In this document: positions 36,306 through 46,443 of the stretch, one piece after another
Layout of the letters: every line of letters starts with the position of its first letter
Numbering within the stretch: the stretch's first letter is position 1
NCBI GenBank assembly: GCA_964017145.1
Contig: OZ024844.1
Location: forward strand, 2,728,001-2,792,000
Source: Agrocybe praecox
Lineage: Eukaryota > Basidiomycota > Agaricomycetes > Agaricales > Agrocybaceae
Direction of reading: 5' to 3'
Length of the DNA stretch: 64,000 nt
The notes under the pieces: model-generated
Database searches by the model: none
What the model saw: the letters and a program-made list of their open reading frames with translations, nothing else
Told to the model about the DNA's origin: nothing
Made by a program: the position numbers and the translations under genes

Positions 36306-37205
36306 ATGCAGACAGCAAGCAACAAAAAGGTGTATTACCGGCCCCAACACAAGGGTCTCGTGCATATTAAGAAAGAAGTGAGTAGTGTCTGTCTAGCATT
36401 CAAAGTGATACTATATATCTAATGCGATAATCTGTAGAGGACGAAGCATGGTTTTGAGGAAAGGCTTGTCGTAACGAACTCAGTTGCTGCTGGTCCTGTT
36501 TATTGCACTGTGTGGGACAGTCAGCAAACGACAGAAGAAGTCGAGTTGACGAAAGAGAATTATCGCTCGGAAGTCGAACTTCTTGAAGAAAAGGTCAAAC
36601 GGGTCGCCGAAAGAAACACGACAGTAGCGACATCATCTGCCTCAGAGGATTTCAATCAACAAAGAGAACCATTTGGAATGGAATTCCCGAACAATTTCAG
36701 AGTAGAGCCGAAGGACAGGTTCCAAGAAGAAAGCTCTAGATCTTTTCCCTCCGCGTTCAGAGCTTCTCAGGTTCCTCTGGAAAATGACGACGAAGATTTA
36801 CTCACACTGGGTTATAGCAATCCGGTTATAGACTACTACAATCTTGAATACCAATTCACATTCCAGCGCTATGAGGACGATTCAAGAGATCCGCCGAAAA
36901 AAACCTCGCAAGGAGATTATATGTGGGCCAGCAGAAATGACATGAGCCAGTCCCTATCAGTACGTCCTCCTCGAGCTGGTCATACTCCAGCCTCATATAG
37001 GATGGCCGGAAAAAATCATTTGCATGAGGCAGATACGTCACACATGACGAGTTTCAGTGGTCGACCAGATCCAGAATATTGGAGGGAAAGAAATTCGAGC
37101 CAAGCTTATACTCATTTCCATCATTTCGACGATGCGCAGAACAATTTACCAGCCCAGTATCACTTCCATAACTTGCAACAACAGCCACATAATTTCTACC
37201 CATAG
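36306..37205 (+). CDS. uncharacterised YRP-HKGL protein 1
   Basis: Two exons, 36306-36377 and 36438-37205, give 279 residues. Exon 1 encodes the module VYYRPQHKGLVHIKKE. Exon 2 opens with HGFEERLVV and reaches C-x-x-WDSQQT. A charged helical stretch follows (ENYRSEVELLEEKVKRVAER, likely coiled coil), then a polar, disordered tail rich in Ser, Gln, His and Tyr that ends NLQQQPHNFYP. A paralogue on the other strand at 40717-41863 shares the module, the single intron position (phase 0) and the disordered tail. No known domain, signal peptide or membrane span was recognised. The tail composition would suit a nuclear or regulatory protein, but this is only inference. Confidence 0.68.
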
Positions 37206-37554
37206 AGGTAGAACCTGGTTGAACTTGAAACAGCCTCTAGTTGGTCCCCAGTACTTATCAAGGAACATGAAGTACTGTAATGTCAGCAGTTCAGGAGCCG
37301 GAATCCGGTTGGGTCAACAAAGAGGTTGCGAAGAGGATTGATTTAGTGTACTTATTACCAATTTTTGCGGAATGTCGGCGCCGGGCGTTGGCAGCGTAGA
37401 ACGGAGTCCTTTGATGACCGCTGGGAATTTTGAGCCTAAAAATAGTAAGGTTACACGTGACGTCATTAAGACGGTTAACACTGCCTCGTCAAAATTCAAT
37501 ACATATCACCTCCAAAGTCTCTCCTCTTGTCATCCCCCTTTCTTTCCGCACATC
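37206..37554. promoter_or_regulatory. upstream region of the Ca2+/H+ exchanger
   Basis: 349 bp. The exchanger's frame stays open upstream to 37372, but that stretch lacks family similarity, so it is treated as 5' leader and promoter. No clear calcineurin-response element was identified. Confidence 0.4.
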
Positions 37555-39772
37555 ATGTCCCCGACAGAAACAACGTCTTTACTTCCTAATAACCAGCACA
37601 CAAATGGCGACGGCGCCTCCCATACTTCGTTTGCACGCAAGGTCTCTGCTTTTTTCAAGGCAGAAGGCGAACCTGGTTGGCTGCATTCCTACAAATGGTT
37701 CCTTTTTAACTCTTATTTCAACGTTCTTCTCGTATTTGTTCCTCTCAGTGTGATCTCACACCATCTTCACTGGGATGCAGCCCTTCGTTTTACTTTTAGT
37801 TTCCTGGCTATCATGCCCCTCGCAAAGGCAAAGTCATTCAATCTATCAACATATTCATCGATATCTAAACCATACGCACAGCTTTTGGGAGATTCAACCG
37901 AACAAATGTCGGCTAGACTAGGACAGACCCTTGCTGGTCTTCTTAATGCATCCTTTGGCAACGCCGTCGAAATCATTGTTGGCATTGCGGCTCTTCTCCA
38001 AGGTTTGACGCGTTTTGTCTCGCAGATATTCGTGTCTCATGTCTCTTAAGATGAAATACGCATTGTTCAGACCTCTGTACGCGCGGCTTCCATGTAAAAG
38101 CACCGTGCTTGCATTGATTTTACTTATAGATGCTTGGTTCTATTCTGTCCAACATCTTGCTCGTTTTGGGTTGTTCTTTTCTTGCAGGTAACGCTTGTCT
38201 CTTTTGAAAAACATTCTACTTGTTACTGAACCATAATTGCCAGCTGGACTCAAGCGTCAAGAAAGTCTTTTCCAGGTTACCGCAGCTCAAGCGTACGTCA
38301 CCTTAACTTAACCCCTGTGTTATACCTGTTATGCTAAAGACATAACCACCGGCCTTTCTCTATTAGTTCGAGTTCTGTGAGTGTTCATTGATTTTATGCA
38401 TTTATCCTATTCTAATAAAGATTTCTATTCACCAAGCTGATGACTTTGGCTTGTATCAGTAAGTGCAACCTATGGCTAAAATCACGCATCGAGGCTGTGT
38501 AGAGTCTAAATTGGTTTTTTCGGCATTACTTTTATCAGCGTTGGTCATTCCTGCAGCGTATTCGAGCACCATAGGTGGTGAATTCTGTTTTGTATAGGGT
38601 TGAAAATCGGATATTGACCCATCTTAATATTCCAGGTGATTCCGATGAACATGGTTTACTTGTCATATCTAGAGGAACCGCAATTCTCTTGTTGTTGGTC
38701 TATATTGCATACCTCTACTTCCAGGTATGGTACTTATGAATTACGACCCTCTACTTCTCTCTTATCTCGAAATTAATCCAGCTCAAATCACATAAACATC
38801 TCTATGAAGCTTCTTCTAGTACTCAAGAACTAGAGGAACCAGAAATGAGTGTCGTCGCTGCCTCCGTTGCGTAAGAGGCCCGTTATCTTGTATCCCGACC
38901 TGCATAGTACTAACCATTCTTCGAATCAGATTATTGACCGTTACCGTTGTTACTGCTTTCTGTGCCGATTATTGTGAGTTGGATATCTGATCCTCGACCT
39001 CATTTGGCCTGACATATACCACACAAGTGGTCGCGTCGATCGAAGAGTTTGCCGAGAGGTATCATGTTCCCAAAGCTTTCATTGGTTTGATTTTGTTGCC
39101 CATTGTGGTATGTCTTAACATATAACGTCTCTGCTTTCTTCTGTGAAATACTTGTATTACGTCTAGGCAAACGCTGCTGAGCATGTTACTTCCGTGTGGA
39201 TGGCCATGAAAGACCAAATGGAACTCACCATCACCATCTCAGTCGGCAGTTCCATCGTTAGTATCCCTCTTTTCTGTTATATTAATTTTTGGAAAGCTGA
39301 TCGGATGTCGAATGCAGCAAATTTCAGCCTTTGTCGTCCCGCTGTTGGTTATTGTCGGTTGGCTGTGAGTAAAAAACATGTTTCGATTAAACGTTTAGAC
39401 GGCTGATTCGCTTTCTTCCCAGTTCTGGCCACGAACTTACGCTTTTCTTCGCCAATTTTGAGGTGCTGAGTTTTTCTTCTGGCATATTGTGATCGTTATA
39501 TTTATCAACGCCGGTAAATTGCTCCAAAGACTATCGTGCTTTTCGTCTCTGTGATTCTTGTTAACACGCTGATTCAGTGCGTTACCCGTTTCCAATTGTT
39601 ATGGTGCGCCTGCAGTTACTGACTGTCTGAACAGAGACGGAAAGTCCAACTATATGGAAGGCCTCATGCTCGTCACCTTGTATCTTGTAATCTCACTTGC
39701 ATGTAAGCCTCTTTTTTGCTTGATTAATGCTGCACATCACTAACTTCTATATGAATAGTCTGGGTGTCATAA
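37555..39772 (+). CDS. VCX1: vacuolar Ca2+/H+ exchanger, CAX family
   Basis: Loads cytosolic Ca2+ into the vacuole using the proton gradient. Seventeen exons: 37555-38002, 38051-38076, 38130-38187, 38244-38292, 38367-38376, 38437-38458, 38539-38574, 38636-38724, 38782-38870, 38930-38973, 39028-39107, 39167-39256, 39318-39364, 39423-39462, 39530-39576, 39635-39702, 39759-39772; 418 residues, near yeast Vcx1 (411). The two alpha-repeat motifs of the ion site are present: GNAVEIIVGIAALLQ in the first half and ANAAEHVTSVWMAMKDQ in the second. MLGSILSNILLVLGCSF, LVIPAAYSS and GKSNYMEGLMLVTLYLV are also family blocks. About eleven hydrophobic spans are expected. An acidic loop (STQELEEPE) lies between the halves. 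Exon 5 has 10 nt and the last exon 14 nt. The start MSPTETTSLLPN is preferred; the frame is open upstream. Confidence 0.95.
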
Positions 39773-40716
39773 AGGGTCTGTTTGGCCCGGCGTACCGTAT
39801 TGCGCCGTGATATTCTCAGAAGAGCAAAGAAGAAAACTAATTCTTAAACACGCATATTTTCATACTAACGGCGGTATAGCTCGATACGTTGGCCGGCCTT
39901 CACACTACGTATATAATTTGATATATCGCGGTTTTATGCTTGCTTAATCATTATCCTACATTTTTACATTCATTTTTTACAATTGACATTGTTTTTACTT
40001 CCGTTGAAATTCCTCTGCGCTCCTTTTCCCCCTTTCTCTCTTATTGCTTCTGAGAAGCAAAATACCCTTTCCTTGGGATTTGACTATGACCTTCGATCCT
40101 AGTTTTTCATTCGAAATCGTTCGCCCATTCGTTCTGTATTTGCAATTTTCTACCATCTCGCGTATTCTCGACTTATATCAACTTTACATGTAGCCAATAG
40201 TGATTGTGTTGCCAAATCTATGTATCCAGTCGCTCAAACCGCTCCCCTTTTGGGGGCAGTAAGAGATCTGAGTGCCTGTAATTTCGCTGAGGGAAGCCGC
40301 CCCTGTCGATCGAAGCATTGTGCTATAGTACGATCTGCGACTCTGCTCCACCGGGAAAGCAGATCAATTGAAAAGATTTCATATAAAAAAATAGGCGAGA
40401 ACAAAAGCAAAGAAGAAAACAAATACCAGAAAGACGAGAGTGGAAAGAAAACTACTTGCTACCTATTGCTACAATTCTCATTGGTATCCTAAATGTATGC
40501 TACAATTTGTTTTTTGGGGGACGCGTATTAGTTAAACATGACCACATTATTTTGGGTGTGTATTATAGTTGGATGGATTAATATTATGAGGAGTCACACG
40601 GAGTCCACTTGATCAAAAATAAATAAATGTACAGGAAGAAAAAGGAACGAATCAATAGGAACTAGTGTTGTTACTACACTTCGAACACTAGCCAGAGGAC
40701 ACCCAAGCGCTTTCTT
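39773..40716. other. convergent intergenic region
   Basis: About 0.94 kb between the ends of VCX1 (+) and the YRP-HKGL protein 2 gene (-). T- and A-rich, with no recognised gene. A 90-codon open frame at 40220-40492 has no similarity or splice support and was not accepted. Confidence 0.45.
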
Positions 40717-41863
40717 TTAATATTCATCGGTTTTGAACAATTCTGAAGTATATTGCCGCTCTGCCAGATATATCTGGTCCGAAAGTGCTTGCTGGCTCTG
40801 GGGATCCTGTTCAGTAATTGCAGGATAATAACCCTGTGAAAGGGGTGCCGGGGTATCGAATGGCACTGGGTATCCGTCGAGTCCTAAAGTGAACTGGGAA
40901 TCATTGCCGTAATATTGTTGCATATTCACTGGGTCTGCCGTGTTGGTATAGCTGCTTGTGTCATAAAGGAAGTTGGACTGGTAGTGGTCCTGTGGTTGCT
41001 CGTAGAATGGGAAAGTGTCAGAATGGTAAGGCAGAGACGAGGTGCCGACGGAATTTGAATTATTGGCACCAAGAACAAAGGGAGATTCAATATTGTGGGA
41101 AGGAAGGAGTGCCGGGTAATGTCGAGGATCATAAAAATCCCTTGGTGGTGGTTCTCTCTTGCTTCTAAACATCCAAGCTGAATCCTCTCCTAGCTCAGAC
41201 AGAGTATTCTGAAAAGCAAGATCAAGCTCCGATTGAGCCAAGGTAGGCCATCCATCTGGATCGTAGTTCCCAATCATCCCCAATCCATTGTCATGTTGTA
41301 TTGGCAGCGTAGTATATTGCTGAAAAAAGGGATCGATAGGGGTGTTGTGGTAGTTGGGCTGTAATAACCCGTTCTGGGGATATCCAAACAATGCTGGGCT
41401 ACCATCAATAGGTGTTGGGTGCTCGCTCGCCGATGCTGGGGTTGATGTACCCGATAGATAATTTGCTTCGGAATTGGATGATGGTGAACTGACTGCAGAG
41501 GGTAGGAATGCCCTAGATCTGCTACTCCGTTGGGCTCGTTGACTTGGATTTTCCATACGGCTGTCACCAGAACTATCTGTTTTGCTTGCTGGCTGGGTGG
41601 AATCCGAGGCTTGTCGACTGTCCAATGCAAAGCAGTTGATCAAAGGTGCATTGCTATCAGGTTCAACGTCGCTCTTCACGAAGATTCTAGAGGTGAAACC
41701 GTGACTAAAGCTAAAGTTTTTGTTGACCTTCTAAATAGCATCCTGTTATATATGATCGTCATCGGTCGTCATTTTGAATTCTTACATTGTCGATACGGCG
41801 GAGTCCCTTGTGCAGAGGCCGATACTTGACATCTTTGCGTTGTTTGGTAGGTTGTTGTTTCAT
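40717..41863 (-). CDS. uncharacterised YRP-HKGL protein 2
   Basis: Two exons, 41863-41786 and 41730-40717, give 363 residues. Exon 1 encodes MKQQPTKQRKDVKYRPLHKG followed by LRRIDN; the block KYRP-x-HKGL matches YRP-HKGL protein 1. Exon 2 continues with a matching HGF-x-x-R segment and C-x-x-LDSRQ. The remaining ~270 residues are disordered and rich in Ser, Pro, Gln, Asn and Tyr (many YY, NY and QQ pairs), like the activation region of a transcription factor, but no DNA-binding domain is visible. Lengths of exon 1 (78 against 72 nt) and the phase-0 intron are shared with the paralogue. Function unknown. The start ATG is the only one in the exon. Confidence 0.68.
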
Positions 41864-43353
41864 CAATTTAACGTTGTAGTAAAGTGGTGTTTAAGCTGTT
41901 GGGATGCGGTGAATCAGGGGGGTGGAATAAATCAACGCGTCCATCTGTTCTTATAGGCGCGTTCGATGATTCCTGTGTTTCATGGCCTCATGTTTTTCGT
42001 AAGCCCGTCTTTTCCTCTCAATCTTGTATGACATGGAACTTCCTCATAGACTGTGGGTGCGATGACACCCGCATAGCTTCAGCACCTAACTTCGGCAATT
42101 TAAAACGCGCTAACCACAAGGAGAACGCCAACACGTGATTCCCAGCTTTATGTGTGGCGTTCTTCTTGAACCTTTACTGTACTTTACAAGCGATAGGGCT
42201 GCAAATCATGTATTTTAAAACATATCATGACGAAATGATTTCATTTTACACTACTAGTAATAGTACTTTCTCTTATTCTCCTTTGTTTCGTAAAAGTAAT
42301 CTGATTATTCGTGCTCCACAGTGTAGCAAGTCCCCGCCACATCCAGGCCTACAGAACGACGTGTGGGGCGCCCATGTTTTCTTCTACGGATCTTCAGCAC
42401 CGCCAAATCCTCATGTATAACACGTTTTTCAATGCTCTCGTACGTAGACCCATATCTAAATCATAGCAGACGTGACGAGGAGGGGTCCTCCGCAGCACTG
42501 CTCTCTGCTCCTTTTCTATCAGAATTTTCTGTCGAATACGGTTGACTGATGGAATGTGTAGTTAGTGTAACTAATAATATTGCGTCAAGTCCCCAAGAAT
42601 GGCTTAAAAATACCTAGTGCGAAACATCAACACGCGCATCAAAATCGGTTACCGGCTAACGGTCCGCGGCGTCGTTCATACAGTTCACTAAACTATTTCA
42701 CAATCTGGAAACCATATTGCCTCTAGACTACTCAGACCCTTTCATAGTGGATATGTGATACAAAATGCGTATACATTGGAGAAAAAACGGAGGAATTTGG
42801 TGCAGAACCCATCTTTCACGAAGACGCCACAGATACATGTAGGCTGTGCAGATACCTTCCGGATTTGGCAAACGAACACAGACGCCACATATAGTGAGGC
42901 GGGAGTGGCCCGCCTTTGGGATACGACGTCCACATACGTAATCTGCAGCCTGGAGGCTACGTTCCCTACACAGCAGTAAATATACCGACAAATATCATGA
43001 GGCATCTTTCTGATGAATCGTCGTGTCTATCGTTAAAACATGTGTTGTGCGCACAGGGCTGTACGAGACTAGAGTCGGGAGCGGCTACCTTGAGGCTACG
43101 GCTGGTGGTAATAGCTTTGAATACATCCAAGCATAGCTAATGCATCAGATTCGTCGGCTTTAAGTGATTTTGGCGTACAGAAATGAAGACAAGATTGCGT
43201 ATTTTACGTTTCCTGGTTCACGCCTTAGTAAAGTAGGGAAAGCGCGTCAGTAAACATAACACTGCTCCAATTTTTTTGCCAGAGGCTATGAAGTCCTCTA
43301 AAAGACCGGTACGGGATTATAACGGGTACCTAACTATCAGTTGTATTTCGTGA
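41864..43353. other. 1.5-kb intergenic region, no gene recognised
   Basis: The left part is the promoter side of YRP-HKGL protein 2. At 42823, 42881 and 42925 three short imperfect repeats (GACGCCACA, GACGCCACA, GACGTCCACA) occur, perhaps a worn minisatellite. Open frames in this stretch overlap on both strands and show no family similarity. Confidence 0.45.
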
Positions 43354-44132
43354 TTAGTGTATAAGATCTGCTGCTGACTCCAGAGCCTGTTCCGAGAGAT
43401 GACTGATATCTCCGTACTGCAGTATTGTACCCCTCTTATCTTCTCCAATCTCGATCAGTGTTACACTAGCATTGTAACACTTCCCAATAACGATCCCTTT
43501 GCCACAACGCGCCTTCCTACTTCCGATGAGATGATTGACTAGTACTGTGATGCATCCACCGTGAGTTGTAACAACCACCGTTAATCCCTCGCCATTTTGG
43601 CCCTTTTTGCTCAGCATGCTTCCCAAAATCTGCCTATTCCACCATCCAACGACCCTTTTAGCAAAAGCTGAACTTGTTTCCGAAGGGGGTTCAACTTGAC
43701 TTGCAACGTCATTGAGCTTCTTGCCCTCCCAGTTTGGACCCATGCCCTGATTTATCGTCAGGAACATTTCTTATACATATAGACTATAGATGAAACTCAC
43801 CCTCTCTCTCAGCTCTTCTTGCTTTAAGATTTTCAATTCCGGATGATGAACCACAATTGATTCTGCAGTCTACCTCTACCTCGTTAGCAAGGTCACACAA
43901 TATCTGTAACTTAATTCATTTTTCTCACACTAACTGCCCTTTTCAGATCACTACTGATCAGAAAGTCGATCGTCGTCTCCTTGAACCTTTCTCCTATGGA
44001 TCGGACTTGGGTTTCGCCTGTTGAATTCAACAACGTGTCTTTCTGTCCTTGGATGATTCCCTCGCGGTTTTCCTGTGTCTCTCCGTGGCGAACAAGATAA
44101 ACGAGTACTCCTTTTGTGGACGACGACGACAT
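43354..44132 (-). CDS. histidine phosphatase superfamily (phosphoglycerate mutase-like) protein
   Basis: Three exons, 44132-43935, 43869-43801 and 43746-43354, give 219 residues. The phospho-accepting histidine motif is in YLVRHGETQENREG, followed by LNSTGETQVRSIGERF, SSDLKRA-TAESIV and the second histidine in VVVTTHGGCITVLV. REELRERGMGPNWEG fits the small 'branch 1' phosphatases such as TIGAR, CobC and Pho13-unrelated PGAM-like enzymes. The substrate (sugar phosphate, nucleotide or other) cannot be told. A cytosolic enzyme is likely since no signal is seen. The start is the ATG before SSSSTKGVLVYL; an upstream TTG is in frame. Confidence 0.9.
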
Positions 44133-44953
44133 GAGTAGAGGAAGGTTCAAACTTATTGAATCAAATTACTAGTTGGTATGTACTTCAGCATAGAGATAAG
44201 ATAAGCTACATGATATCGGCAATGTGCGCGGCTCGGTAGGGTTGCCGAAAGCAGAAGCTTTCTATGTTCGAAACCACCTGCCATCCAAACGACTTCAATA
44301 TATTATTGTTGCACGAATTCCCTCCATAGCCAACTCGATAAATATTAAGTTTGAATTGGGGCATTTGGAGATCAGCCCAATGTCGTCCGCCATTCTCCGA
44401 ATGAGCTCGGTGACCAGTGGCGGTCTTGATAAACGGCCCATATGTGTGTCGCTACAAGCACAACCCCCCCCTCTCTATTTCGCGGGCTGTACCCCGGTAT
44501 ATGATTGCAGCAGACTTGGATTTGGACAATGAAGTCATGTTATGTATGAGTAATCCAAGAAGCTTCGAAGGCTGAAAGGGAGAGCTCGCAGGAAATCCCA
44601 TCTTTAAATACCTAGAACTTTCTAGGTTTGAGGCCTTGAGAAACGACTTTTGGGATACTTCGCTGTCTCTCTGTTAAATATATATAGAGAGAAATTAGCT
44701 TGCCATACTATAACTAGCGGGAGACTTCGTCACCAACAGGCTTGCTGTTTGGCTCGATCCGATGCCAATTTTGTTTTTCGTTCATCAGTTCTTTTCTCTT
44801 AAGTTTGTAGACATGGACACACATAAATAACGAATATATTCTCATACGACAATTATTTTTTTGGTTTTGTATTTGCAAAGTAAGAAATACGGGCAAAGAA
44901 AAATAAATCTATTCGTTGGAGTAACCGAGAAGTTGTCAAGGCGTGCAGAAGCC
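44133..44953. other. intergenic region upstream of the histidine phosphatase
   Basis: About 0.8 kb. It has a run of eight C's near 44465 and an alternating TA tract near 44679-44688. No supported gene was seen. Confidence 0.4.
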
Positions 44954-45189
44954 TTAGACTTTGCGACGCTTGACGCCCTTGGTACGAATACCTTCATTCT
45001 CGTCGCCGTCTGAACAATGAAAAGAAGTATAAGTAAAGTGGATGTCAGGCGATACACAAACGGCAAATAAACCTTTTCCATCCTTCTCAAACTCTGGGAC
45101 CTCTCCGTCTACAGAAACGAGAGCGGAAGAAACTCCTGCAGACACAGGGACACAGGAGAAGAACCAGTAGTGAAGGCAAGGCTAGCCAT
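44954..45189 (-). CDS. possible tiny gene (~47 codons), start uncertain
   Basis: Two exons are plausible: 45135-45073 (encoding VSSALVSVDGEVPEFEKDGK) and 45009-44954 (DGDENEGIRTKGVKRRKV then TAA), joined by a clean GT..AG intron of 63 nt. A first exon 45189-45165 (MASLAFTTG) fits by phase, but needs a 29-nt intron, shorter than any other here. Reading straight through both introns is also open for the downstream one. The tail is highly charged and basic (KGVKRRKV), like a nuclear protein. No family was recognised. Confidence 0.35.
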
Positions 45190-45340
45190 AGCAAAACGAA
45201 TGACAGATAAGACGGGGATCTTGAAGACTCGGCACTGAGAATTGGCGGTGGGAACCAAATTTATGATTAAAATAGCGACGGAAGCGTCAATAGCGAACGG
45301 AGCAAGAGGGACAATCGAGAATACTGGACCCAGCAGAAAA

Positions 45341-45613
45341 TTTTAAAATACCGTCCACGAGATTGACAAAGACGGAGCAGTCCAACTCAATTACCCACCG
45401 ACTGGCGCATTATCACCGTTTGGGGTGTACGTCGCGCTTTCCAGAAGCAGAGGAAGATCGAAAATTCGGCTGTTAAGGGACTTCAAAGACAGTTTCTTTC
45501 AGAACCACCCTTCCCAACCCTTCCGAAAACTTGACTCGCTGAAAATGGAGCTATTGGAAGAATTAGACACTTCCAGCGAGCGTGAATGGAACGAAAAGAA
45601 CGGAAGGCAGTAG
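45341..45613 (+). pseudogene. remnant of a PIF1-like helicase C-terminus
   Basis: In one frame the sequence reads LNYPPTGALSPFG, then VYVALSRSRGRSKIRLLRDF, then FFQNHPSQPFRKLDSLKMEL, ending at TAG 45611-45613. The block PPTG-x-LSPF followed by YVALSRSRGR-x-x-IRLLRDF and HPS is a hallmark of the C-terminal end of the PIF1-like helicases abundant in agaricomycetes, alone or inside Helitrons. Upstream, the same frame meets a stop (45344) and similarity fades, and no ATPase motifs were found nearby. It is thus a truncated, decayed piece, perhaps left by a mobile element. Confidence 0.65.
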
Positions 45614-45727
45614 CGATAGATTTTTCATTTAGTAGTATTTTATACCACGCGCAGTAAAAGCCACACAGAGCTACAGGTTGTCCATTTAGCCATAGCAGCT
45701 CAATTTCGACATGAACCAAATAAAAGG

Positions 45728-45778
45728 CAAACAAACGGCCAACATTTTACATAATACGGGTTTTGGAGGACGCCTGAA
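45728..45778 (+). repeat. 51-bp direct repeat, copy 1
   Basis: Sequence from CAAACAAACGG to GGACGCCTGAA. It is repeated at 45814-45865 with two changes (one substitution and one extra T), at a period of 86 bp. Confidence 0.9.
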
Positions 45779-45813
45779 CGGGAAGAGACAACGTGACCAG
45801 AGAACAGACAGCA

Positions 45814-45865
45814 CAAACAAACGGTCAACATTTTACATAATACGGGTTTTTGGAGGACGCCTGAA
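45814..45865 (+). repeat. 51-bp direct repeat, copy 2
   Basis: Second copy of the local repeat, nearly identical to copy 1. A short piece (CAACATTTTA) reappears near 45886. High identity implies a recent duplication, close to the helicase remnant. Confidence 0.9.
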
Positions 45866-46443
45866 TAGGTATGCTTACGTGATAGCAACATTTTATTTCC
45901 TTATACGTGTGAATTGTCGGGGACAGGAACCTTACTGTTAACACAGCAAGCCAATTCATTGTACGCCATATCGATTCACGACCTCCCATCCCCCAAAGTT
46001 TCTTGTATCTCTGCAAGAAGCCTTTACTAGGTTACAGAAAGTAGGAAATACTGAACGAAAGTGAAATATCTGCGCATCTAGATTGTACCCAACTACAAGA
46101 AAAAAACACCAAATAGTCGTACCATAAAAAGAAACATGCATGGTTATTTACGTGTGTGCATAAGCTTGTTATCATGATATACATCCAAAGGTCCAGACCA
46201 AGAGCCAAAAAAGAAAAAGAAGCACCAAAAATACTTGTCCGTTCATATCATATGAGGTAAAAGGCCCAAAAAATATATGCAAGTGCTTGATCAAAACGTC
46301 TGTTCGTTCATCCTTGGTTCAGGTAGAACCGCCCATTTCTTTTGGAGGTACCGTTTGAGTAAAAAAATGATAATCATCACTATAGCCCGTATGCTCGTGA
46401 CATACAGTCTCCCTACCTAGTTTGAAAGGTCCAATTCCTTTTC
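45866..46443. other. region downstream of DOA1
   Basis: About 0.6 kb of AT-rich sequence with no recognised gene. It includes the 3' untranslated part of DOA1. Confidence 0.4.

Noticed and set aside
40220..40492. 90-codon open frame downstream of VCX1
   Set aside because: Low-complexity Lys/Glu tail, no homology, no splice or context support, and also open in the reverse direction for part of it.
42728..43005. Overlapping minus-strand open frames with Cys-rich translation
   Set aside because: Two frames of the same strand and one of the other are open together over worn repeats, which points to composition and not to a gene.
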